Shown here: positions 16,996 through 22,826 of the stretch, piece by piece
Position numbering within the stretch: the first letter of the stretch is position 1
Layout of the letters: each line of letters opens with the position of its first letter
Translations under genes and position numbers: made by a program
Source of the DNA: Trujillonella endophytica
GTDB taxonomy: Bacteria > Actinomycetota > Actinomycetes > Mycobacteriales > Geodermatophilaceae
Length of the DNA: 64,000 bases
Reading direction: 5' to 3'
NCBI RefSeq assembly: GCF_019799905.1
Contig: NZ_JABGCI010000011.1
Coordinates: forward strand, 62,001-126,000
The notes under the pieces: model-generated
The model's input: the letters and a program-made list of their open reading frames with translations, nothing else
What the model was told of the DNA's origin: nothing
Databases searched by the model: none

Positions 16996-17498
16996 GCGGC
17001 CCGGCGGAGGCCACGGGCCCGGCGAGCTACGCCGTCCGCGTGGGGCGCACCGGCGACCGGTGGTCGGTGCAGCTGCTCGCCCACGACGCCGACGACGAGC
17101 TGCCGGTGCTCGAGCGGGCTCTCGGCGAGCCCGGGGGCGAGGGCTGGCCGGGACCGTTCGTGCTGGTCGTGGACTCGCGGTTGTACTTCGTCGTGCTGCG
17201 CCACGGCCCCGGCGGCATGGTCCGGGCCTTCATCTCCGACGCGACCATGCAGGAGTGGCTGCTGGCCAGCGAGGTGGTGGAGCGCTACGGCATCGCGGTG
17301 GACACCGAGGGCGCCTTCGACGACGACGAGACCGGCTGGCCCGGCGGCGACCTCGACGTCCTCGCCGACCACGGGCTGCCCGCCGACCAGCTGCGGCCGA
17401 TCGTCACCGCCGACGACCTCTGGGCCGACGAGATGGTCGACCGCATCGCCGTCCGGCTGGGTTTCGCCGACGAGCTGGCCGCGGCGGTGGCCGGGTGA
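16992..17498 (+). CDS. tRNA adenosine deaminase-associated protein, 168 aa
   Basis: This acidic soluble protein belongs to the actinobacterial family named for its position next to tadA (TIGR03941 type). Recognisable segments are FVLVVDSRLYFVVLRHGPGG and FISDATMQEWLLASEVVERYGI. No catalytic motif is visible and its biochemical role is not established. GTG 16992 overlaps the methyltransferase stop and its own stop overlaps the HAD gene, so it is translationally coupled on both sides. tadA itself follows two genes later, supporting the name. Confidence 0.85.
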   Translation: MSGPAEATGPASYAVRVGRTGDRWSVQLLAHDADDELPVLERALGEPGGEGWPGPFVLVVDSRLYFVVLRHGPGGMVRAFISDATMQEWLLASEVVERYGIAVDTEGAFDDDETGWPGGDLDVLADHGLPADQLRPIVTADDLWADEMVDRIAVRLGFADELAAAVAG

Positions 17499-18169
17499 GC
17501 GCGCCGCGGGTGACGGCCGTCGTCTTCGACCTGGGCGGCGTGCTCACCGAGAGCCCGATGGTCGCCTTCGCCGCGTACGAGGCCGAGGCCGGGCTGCCCG
17601 AGGGGCTGATCCGGCGGCTGAACAGCACCGACCCCGACGCCAACGCGTGGGCCCGCTACGAGCGCGGCGAGCTGGACACCGCGGGCTTCGTCGACGCCTT
17701 CGAGGCCGAGGCGCTGGCCGCGGGGCACCGGCTCGACGCGCGGCGGGTGCTGGGGGCCCTCGCGGGGGAGCTGCGCCCGGCGATGCTGACCGCCGTCGCG
17801 GCACTGCAGGCGGCGGGGGTGCCCCTGGCGCTGCTGTCCAACAACGTGACGCCGATGGAGCGCACCGGCCGGCTCGGGGAGCTGCTGGGCCGGTTCGACG
17901 CCGTCGTCGAGTCCTCGGTGGAGGGGGTGCGCAAGCCGGAGCCGGAGATCTACCGGCGGGCGCTGGACCGGCTGTCGGAGGCCGTGGGCCGCCCCGTCCC
18001 CGCGCACGAGTGCGCCTACCTGGACGACCTGGGCATCAACCTCAAGCCGGCCCGGGCGCTGGGCATGCACACCATCAAGGTGGTCGACCCGGCTGCGGCG
18101 CTGGCCGAGCTGTCGGAGCTCGTGGGGCTGGACCTGACCGGTGCCCGGGGGACGGGTTCCGCTCGGTGA
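17495..18169 (+). CDS. HAD-superfamily hydrolase, 224 aa
   Basis: The HAD motifs are in order: motif I VVFDLGGVL (about residues 9-17; the first Asp is the nucleophile, but the usual second Asp is Gly), motif II LLSNN, Lys in RKPEPEIY, and the acidic motif IV YLDDLGINLKPA. The DxGG form of motif I occurs in the epoxide-hydrolase N-terminal / ACAD10-like HAD subgroup, where phosphatase activity may be reduced. GTG 17495 overlaps the previous stop. The substrate is unknown. A palindrome pair separates it from tadA. Confidence 0.85.
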   Translation: MSAPRVTAVVFDLGGVLTESPMVAFAAYEAEAGLPEGLIRRLNSTDPDANAWARYERGELDTAGFVDAFEAEALAAGHRLDARRVLGALAGELRPAMLTAVAALQAAGVPLALLSNNVTPMERTGRLGELLGRFDAVVESSVEGVRKPEPEIYRRALDRLSEAVGRPVPAHECAYLDDLGINLKPARALGMHTIKVVDPAAALAELSELVGLDLTGARGTGSAR

Positions 18170-18201
18170 GCGGACCCGACGACCGGACCGCCCCCGCGAC
18201 G

Positions 18202-18299
18202 CTCGTGCTCTGCGTACCGGGGGGAGCAGAGCCCGAGCGTCCGGAGGTGTTCCCCGCCGCCCCCTCGTGCCGTGCCCACCAGGATGGGCAGAGCACGAG
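18202..18299. repeat. Intergenic palindrome family A, tandem pair between the HAD gene and tadA
   Basis: Copy 1 (18202-18237) has CTCGTGCTCTGC against GCAGAGCCCGAG, with one arm mutation. Copy 2 (18264-18299) has CTCGTGC..TGCCCA against TGGGCAGAGCACGAG, missing the CTC step in the left arm. The pair occupies most of the 148-bp gap in an otherwise overlapping gene string, so it looks like an insertion into a once tighter operon. Confidence 0.75.
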
Positions 18300-18317
18300 C
18301 GTGTGCAGGGAGAACCG

Positions 18318-18812
18318 GTGACCGGCGCCGGCGCGGCTCCGCCCCTGGACGCCGGCGTGCTGGACGCCGCGATGGGGCGCGCGCTGGAGCTGGCCGCGGC
18401 CGCCGTCGAGTGGGGGGACACGCCGATCGGCGCCGTCGTCCTCGGCCCCGACGGCGCCGTCCTCGCCGAGGCCGCCAACGAGCGGGAGAAGCGGAACGAC
18501 CCGACCGCGCACGCCGAGGTGCTGGCGCTGCGGGCCGCGGCGACGGTGCTCGGCGACGGCTGGCGGCTGACCGGCGCCACCCTCGTCGTCACCCTGGAGC
18601 CGTGCACGATGTGCGCCGGCGCCAGCGTTCTCGCGCGGGTCGCCTCCGTCGTCTACGGCGCCGACGACCCCAAGGCCGGCGCGGCCGGGTCGCTGTGGGA
18701 CGTGCTGCGCGACCGGCGGCTGAACCACCGGCCGCTGGTCACCGGCGGGATCCGGGCCGAGGAGTCCGCCACGCTGCTACGGACGTTCTTCCGCGCCCGG
18801 CGGAGGCTGTAG
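18318..18812 (+). CDS. tadA: tRNA(Arg) adenosine-34 deaminase, 164 aa
   Basis: This is a zinc deaminase with HAE (His65, Glu67) and PCTMC (Cys96, Cys99), the ligands and proton shuttle of the CDA/TadA fold, plus a GDTPIGAVVLG segment typical of TadA. It converts A34 to inosine in tRNA-Arg(ACG). GTG 18318 is preceded by AGGGAG at a good distance. Its stop TAG forms the first half of the TAGTCT box upstream of tRNA-Ser(CGA). Confidence 0.92.
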   Translation: MTGAGAAPPLDAGVLDAAMGRALELAAAAVEWGDTPIGAVVLGPDGAVLAEAANEREKRNDPTAHAEVLALRAAATVLGDGWRLTGATLVVTLEPCTMCAGASVLARVASVVYGADDPKAGAAGSLWDVLRDRRLNHRPLVTGGIRAEESATLLRTFFRARRRL

Positions 18813-18815
18813 TCT
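18810..18815 (+). promoter_or_regulatory. Candidate -10 box (TAGTCT) of tRNA-Ser(CGA), overlapping the tadA stop codon
   Basis: TAGTCT starts with the TAG stop of tadA and ends 7 nt before the first base of the tRNA. The same TAGTCT box precedes tRNA-Ser(GGA) at 21337-21342. Confidence 0.55.
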
Positions 18816-18822
18816 CTTCGGC

Positions 18823-18910
18823 GGTGGCGTGTCCGAGCGGCCGAAGGGTCCCGCCTCGAAAGCGGGTGAGGTGCAAGCCTCCGTGGGTTCAAATCCCACC
18901 GCCACCGCCA
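18823..18910 (+). tRNA. tRNA-Ser (anticodon CGA)
   Basis: A complete cloverleaf. The acceptor stem GGTGGCG (18823-18829) pairs with CGCCACC (18900-18906); the anticodon CGA is at 18857-18859 in a CCCGC/GCGGG stem; there is a long variable arm as expected for serine; the T arm is GTGGG-TTCAAAT-CCCAC. CCA is encoded at 18908-18910. It reads UCG codons. Confidence 0.95.
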
Positions 18911-18920
18911 GCAGGACTTC

Positions 18921-18966
18921 GACGGCGGCGTCCGTCCGGGCTCGAGCCCGGACGGACGCCGTCGTC
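18921..18966. terminator. Very long perfect hairpin between tRNA-Ser(CGA) and the kinase gene
   Basis: A 34-nt exact palindrome (18927-18960, centre CTCGAG) is extended by six further pairs to a stem of about 23 bp. It lies between the tRNA on the plus strand and the 3' end of the minus-strand kinase, so it can terminate both. There is no T tract. Confidence 0.75.
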
Positions 18967-18983
18967 GTCGTCGTCGCGGGGTG

Positions 18984-20723
18984 TCAGACGGGCAGGTCCT
19001 CGTCGACGAGCAGCCGCCCGTCCTCGTCGCGGACGAACCGCACGGCGTGGGTCTCCACCTGCCGTTCGCCCTGGCGGACGAACTCGACGTCGGTCGTGGC
19101 CGTGATGACGTCGCCGTCGACCGACACGTTGCGGACGCCGAGCAGACTCACCTCCGACCACACGCCGAAGAAGTCCTGGTAGTAGCCGTAGCTGGCCTGC
19201 GAGCGCAGGTACGGCCCGGTCATCGCGTAGGCGTTCTCGGGGTCGCCGGGCAGGAAGTCGTAGTACAGCTCGAGGGTCTGCCGGACCTGGGTGACCGGGT
19301 CGGGCGGCGGGGGCGGGGACGCCGACGTGCTCGGGGTCGGCCGGGCCGACGTGGTGGGGGTCTCCGCGGACACGGACGTCGGCGCGGGCTCCACGGTCTG
19401 CTCGGGTTCCTCCGCGACCTCGTCGGTGGTCTCCGCCGAGGTGGGGGCGGGGGCGGAGGAGGTCGGCGGGTCGGCGGTGGTGGTGTCGTCGTCGCCGCCG
19501 GACGAGGCGACCAGCCAGGTGACCCCGCCACCGAGGAGGAGCAGCAGCACGAGGCCGGCGACGAGCAGTGGCCAGCGCCGCCGGCTGCTCGGGGACCGCG
19601 CCGGCAGCACTCGATCCGGCTCGGCGCGGCCGGGAACGGCCGGCGAGGCGGCGGGTGCCGCGGGAGGAGGCGGGGCCTGGGAGGGGTCGGGCGCCGGGCC
19701 CGCCAGCGTCCGTGGCGCGGTCTCCCGCGGGGCGGGGGGAGGAGGGGTCGGCGTCGCCACCGGGGGCGTCGGGGCCGCGGGCGCGGCGGCGGCCTCGCCG
19801 GCGGGCAGGGACGCCGTCCGCGTGCGGCCCGGCGCCGGGCGCAGCTGCGTGCGGGCCAGCAGCACGGTGGTCGGGTCGCCGTCGCGCCCCGCGGCCAGCC
19901 GGGCGAGCCGGTCGCGGACCTCCGGCATCGTCGGCCGGGCCGCCGGGTCGTCGGCGAGCATGGTCATCAGCGGGGCGGTGAGGATGCCGGCGCGGGACGG
20001 CGGGCGCACCGAGCCCCCGGCGACCCGGTGCAGCAGGCGGAGGGCGTTGTCGTCCATCCCGAACGGCGGCTCGCCCTCCAGGCAGGTGTAGAGGGTCGCA
20101 CCCAGCGAGAAGACGTCGGTGGCCTCGCTCATCTCCGTGCCCTGGGCGACCTCGGGGGCCAGGAAGGCCGGCGTCCCGGTGATCTGGCCGGTCTGGGTCA
20201 GCGTGACGTCACCGATCGCGTGCGAGATGCCGAAGTCGGTGATCTTGACCAGGCCCTCGACGTCGCCGCCCTGCCCGACGAGGACGTTGGCGGGCTTGAC
20301 GTCGCGGTGCACGATCCCCGCCGCGTGCGTGGCGGCCAGCGCGTCGGCCACCTGGGCGCCGATCTGGGCGACCAGCTCCGGTCGCAGCGGGCCGTCGTCG
20401 AAGAGCACCTGCGCCAGGCTGCGGGAGGGCAGGTACTCCATCACCAGCCACGGCGAACCGCCGTCGGTGGCGACGTCGTAGACGGAGATCGCGTGCGGAT
20501 GGCTCAGCCGCGCGGCGATCCGGCCCTCACGCAACGCGCGCTGGCGCTGCTGGTGCACGACCTTCTCGTCCGCGCCGGACGGCGGGAGGATCTGCTTGAC
20601 CGCCACCTGCCGCCCGAGGAGCTCGTCGCGCGCACGCCAGACCGTGCCCATGCCGCCGCCCGCGATCTGGGCGAGCAGCCGGTAGCGCCCCGACACCAGG
20701 TGGCCGGGTCCGATGACCTGCAC
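18984..20723 (-). CDS. Transmembrane Ser/Thr protein kinase (PknB/PASTA-less type) with a C-terminal extracellular domain, 579 aa
   Basis: The N-terminal Hanks-type kinase has a glycine loop AGGGMGTVW (21-29), catalytic Lys43 (VAVK), HRDVKPAN (Asp141) and DFG (Asp163). A Pro/Ala-rich linker of about 100 residues leads to one transmembrane helix at about 383-408. A Thr/Ser/Pro-rich stalk follows, then a compact domain of about 110 residues (from VTQVRQTLELYYDFLPGD) that looks NTF2/SnoaL-like. There are no PASTA repeats. The start is GTG 20723. It likely senses an extracellular signal. It ends against the long hairpin at 18921-18966. Confidence 0.9.
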   Translation of the reverse strand: MQVIGPGHLVSGRYRLLAQIAGGGMGTVWRARDELLGRQVAVKQILPPSGADEKVVHQQRQRALREGRIAARLSHPHAISVYDVATDGGSPWLVMEYLPSRSLAQVLFDDGPLRPELVAQIGAQVADALAATHAAGIVHRDVKPANVLVGQGGDVEGLVKITDFGISHAIGDVTLTQTGQITGTPAFLAPEVAQGTEMSEATDVFSLGATLYTCLEGEPPFGMDDNALRLLHRVAGGSVRPPSRAGILTAPLMTMLADDPAARPTMPEVRDRLARLAAGRDGDPTTVLLARTQLRPAPGRTRTASLPAGEAAAAPAAPTPPVATPTPPPPAPRETAPRTLAGPAPDPSQAPPPPAAPAASPAVPGRAEPDRVLPARSPSSRRRWPLLVAGLVLLLLLGGGVTWLVASSGGDDDTTTADPPTSSAPAPTSAETTDEVAEEPEQTVEPAPTSVSAETPTTSARPTPSTSASPPPPPDPVTQVRQTLELYYDFLPGDPENAYAMTGPYLRSQASYGYYQDFFGVWSEVSLLGVRNVSVDGDVITATTDVEFVRQGERQVETHAVRFVRDEDGRLLVDEDLPV

Positions 20724-20764
20724 AGCAGGCCCCTACCCGCGCCGAGCCCTGTGTCGCACGTGGC

Positions 20765-21109
20765 TCAGACGGCGCTGGGCACGCCGAAGCGGCGGGCGTA
20801 CTCCTCCTGGGCGCCGGCGGGCAGGGCGTCGTAGAGCGTGCCCAGCTCCTCGACGGCGTCGGGGGAGAGGTCGTCGAAGAGGGTCTGCCAGGTGGGCGGC
20901 TCGTCGTAGCTGCGGGTCAGCAGCAGCTCCCAGGCCTGGGTCTGGCGGTCGCGGTGGCTGCGCTCGGCGGCGAACTCGGTGAGGTACCGGTCCTTGGCCG
21001 CCTGCTTCTCCCGGGCCGTCGCGCCCGGTGGCAGGTCCGCCGGGTCGGCGCCCTTGAGCACCGCGACGATGGCGTCGACGACCTCCGGCCGTGGCTCCGC
21101 TGCGCTCAT
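20765..21109 (-). CDS. Small hypothetical helical protein, 114 aa
   Basis: This acidic, Ala-rich soluble protein has no signal peptide and no recognised motif. It contains KQAAKDRYLTEFAAERSHRD and a WQTLFDDLSPDAVEELG helix, so it is probably all-helical. It precedes the kinase on the same strand with a 41-bp gap and may be cotranscribed. Codon use matches its neighbours, which supports a real gene. Function unknown. Confidence 0.65.
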   Translation of the reverse strand: MSAAEPRPEVVDAIVAVLKGADPADLPPGATAREKQAAKDRYLTEFAAERSHRDRQTQAWELLLTRSYDEPPTWQTLFDDLSPDAVEELGTLYDALPAGAQEEYARRFGVPSAV

Positions 21110-21353
21110 CCCGCTCGCCTCCCCTTCTCCGGTGGACGACCGCCGACAGGCACCGTCCGGCTTCCCATGCCCACGAGGCCGTCCCTCAATCGTCGGCGTC
21201 CCGCCGTGCCGAGGAGTCCGAGCCTCCCATGCCCGAGATCACGACCGCCACGTCACGCCGCCGCGCGACGGCGGCCGCCGGTGCCGGTCCGGCGGGGGCG
21301 TGGCGAGCCGCGGCTGACCGCCGCAGCGGCGCCCGGTAGTCTGGGCCCGCACG
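21110..21353. other. Gap between the small protein gene and tRNA-Ser(GGA)
   Basis: The stretch holds the divergent promoters of the small-protein gene and the tRNA. A short open frame from ATG 21230 runs on into the tRNA and is not supported as a gene. A CGGCGCC-rich segment precedes the tRNA -10 box. Nothing else was seen. Confidence 0.4.
21337..21342 (+). promoter_or_regulatory. Candidate -10 box (TAGTCT) of tRNA-Ser(GGA)
   Basis: TAGTCT ends 11 nt before the first base of the tRNA and is identical to the box upstream of tRNA-Ser(CGA). Confidence 0.5.
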
Positions 21354-21438
21354 GGAGGATTCGCCTAGTGGCCTATGGCGCTCGCTTGGAAAGCGGGTTG
21401 GGGGCAACCCCTCGGGAGTTCGAATCTCCCATCCTCCG
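21354..21438 (+). tRNA. tRNA-Ser (anticodon GGA)
   Basis: The acceptor stem GGAGGAT pairs with ATCCTCC (21431-21437), with discriminator G at 21438. The anticodon GGA is at 21388-21390 in a CTCGC/GCGGG stem, with a long GC-rich variable arm and a T arm GGGAG-TTCGAAT-CTCCC. CCA is not encoded, unlike the CGA tRNA. It reads UCC/UCU codons. Confidence 0.95.
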
Positions 21439-21445
21439 CTCGGCA

Positions 21446-21482
21446 CGAGAGGGCCCCCGGCGCATCGCCGGGGGTCCTCTCG
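21446..21482 (+). terminator. Terminator hairpin after tRNA-Ser(GGA)
   Basis: CGAGAGG and CCTCTCG flank CCCCCGGCG/CCGGGGG to form a long, nearly perfect stem, beginning 8 nt after the tRNA. It lies between the tRNA and the 3' end of the minus-strand EamA gene, so it probably works in both directions. Confidence 0.75.
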
Positions 21483-21486
21483 CATC

Positions 21487-22443
21487 TCAGACCCCGCCGT
21501 CGACCTCCGGGGCGCGGCCCAGCTCGCGGACGTACAGGCCGGCCACCGCGGCGAGCAGCAGCAGGCCGCCGGCGACCGCTGCGGGGGCCAGCCGTTCGCC
21601 GAGGAACGCCGTGGCCAGGGCGGTGGCGGTGAGCGGCTCCAGCAGCGTCACGATCGAGGCGACCGGGCCCGGCACCGTCCGCACCCCGGTGAAGAACAGC
21701 CCGTACGCCAGCGCGCTGGGTACCAGGCCGAGGTAGACGAGCACCGCGACGGCCCAGGGGTCGCTGGGGACGGCGAGCCCGGCGGCCAGCACCGCGGGCG
21801 TGAGCAGCAGCGCGCCGCCGCCGAACCCGACCAGGGTCACCGGCACGCCCGCCGGCACGCCTCCGCTCGCCAGGGTGACGACGGTGTACCCGAGCGCCGA
21901 CCCGGTGGCCAGCAGCGTGCCCAGCAGCACCGCCGTCCCGGTGTCGGCGCCGGCCGAGACGCCGACGAGCAGGGTGAGCCCGGCAAGCGCGACGACGAGC
22001 GCGGTCAGCGTCGTGCCGCTCGGACGCCCGTGCCCGAGCAGCGCCGACCCGACGGCGATGAGCAGCGGCGCCAGGCCCAGGGCCACCAGCGTCGCGATGC
22101 TCACCCCCGCCCGGGCGACCGCGCTGAAGTAGGCCAGCTGGTACGCGGCCAGCCCGGCGCCGACGAGGACGAGGCGGACGGCCACCGGGCGGCCGACCGC
22201 GACGCGGCCGGTGCGCCGGCGGGCGGTCACCGCCCACGCGGCCAGCAGCACGAGGGCGCCGATGGCCAGGCGGGACCAGGCGATGTCGAGGGAGGAGAGG
22301 TCGCTGCGGTCGGCGACCACCCGGCCGCTGATCCCGGACGTGCCCCAGCACAGCGCGGCGAGGACGACGAGCAGGAAGCCGCGGCGGCGGTGCGCGGCGG
22401 GGTCGCGGCGGCCGGGGGCCGCGACGGGGGAGGGGGTGGACAT
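21487..22443 (-). CDS. EamA/DMT-family transporter (metabolite or amino acid exporter), 318 aa
   Basis: This is a ten-helix membrane protein made of two EamA repeats. The first begins GFLLVVLAALCWGTSGISGRV (about residues 22-42), and the second contains LVYLGLVPSALAYGLFFTGV, a typical EamA closing motif. Members such as RhtA and YdcZ-like proteins export amino acids and other metabolites; the substrate here is unknown. ATG 22443 has AGGAG 4 nt upstream. About 150 nt upstream lies a possible leader peptide with hairpins, which would mean control by attenuation. Confidence 0.88.
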   Translation of the reverse strand: MSTPSPVAAPGRRDPAAHRRRGFLLVVLAALCWGTSGISGRVVADRSDLSSLDIAWSRLAIGALVLLAAWAVTARRRTGRVAVGRPVAVRLVLVGAGLAAYQLAYFSAVARAGVSIATLVALGLAPLLIAVGSALLGHGRPSGTTLTALVVALAGLTLLVGVSAGADTGTAVLLGTLLATGSALGYTVVTLASGGVPAGVPVTLVGFGGGALLLTPAVLAAGLAVPSDPWAVAVLVYLGLVPSALAYGLFFTGVRTVPGPVASIVTLLEPLTATALATAFLGERLAPAAVAGGLLLLAAVAGLYVRELGRAPEVDGGV

Positions 22444-22547
22444 GACGCTCCTGGACGGTTCCGGACGAGAGGACGGCGGTCCGGAGCACGGGCGGTCCGT
22501 CCGTCGGGCAGGGGCCGACGGGAGTCAGGGGTGCGCGGCGCTCCGGG

Positions 22548-22592
22548 TCAGGAGCGGGGCGGGGGGAGGGCGAGAGCGCGCCGGGGCGTCAT
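22548..22592 (-). CDS. Possible leader peptide upstream of the EamA exporter, 14 aa
   Basis: MTPRRALALPPPRS starts at ATG 22592, 7 nt after a TACGCT box, with no Shine-Dalgarno. It ends at TGA 22548-22550, 105 nt before the exporter gene. It holds two adjacent Arg and three adjacent Pro codons. Downstream, CCGTCGG/CCGACGG and CGGAC/GTCCG inverted repeats could form alternative hairpins. This layout resembles ribosome-mediated attenuation, but a 14-codon frame can occur by chance. Confidence 0.35.
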   Translation of the reverse strand: MTPRRALALPPPRS

Positions 22593-22640
22593 GCTGGCCA
22601 GCGTAGGGGGCGGCGTCGCCAGGGCCCGACCGCTTTCCTC

Positions 22641-22646
22641 TACAGT
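22641..22646 (+). promoter_or_regulatory. Candidate -10 box (TACAGT) of the SRP RNA gene
   Basis: TACAGT ends 7 nt before the first base of the predicted SRP RNA stem. No clear -35 is visible in the expected place. Confidence 0.5.
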
Positions 22647-22653
22647 GGCACCC

Positions 22654-22740
22654 GACCCCTCGTGTGGCGTCATCCTGTGAACCTCCCCAGGGCCGGAAGG
22701 CAGCAAGGATAAGCGGGCTCTGGCGGGTGCGCGGGGGGTC
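22654..22740 (+). ncRNA. ffs: Signal recognition particle RNA (4.5S type)
   Basis: The conserved tip GGCCGGAAGGCAGCAAGG lies in a long hairpin whose ends GACCCC (22654-22659) and GGGGTC (22735-22740) pair. The CCTGTGAACC and GGGTGCGCGG flanks and the length of about 90 nt match bacterial small SRP RNA. Its place just upstream of dnaX is the standard actinobacterial arrangement. The exact ends are inferred from pairing and may be off by a few bases. Confidence 0.93.
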
Positions 22741-22814
22741 CCTGCTTTGTCCGGGCCTGCTGCCGCCGCCGCGGCCGCGGGCCGGGAACGGCACGGGACG
22801 TCGGTGCGGGCACG

Positions 22815-22820
22815 TAACCT
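22815..22820 (+). promoter_or_regulatory. Candidate -10 box (TAACCT) for leaderless dnaX
   Basis: TAACCT ends 6 nt before GTG 22827 and there is no Shine-Dalgarno between, which fits transcription starting at the start codon. Confidence 0.6.
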
Positions 22821-22826
22821 CGCCGC

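Noticed and set aside
21230..21353. A short open frame from ATG 21230
   Set aside because: It runs into tRNA-Ser(GGA), has no Shine-Dalgarno and no conserved features.
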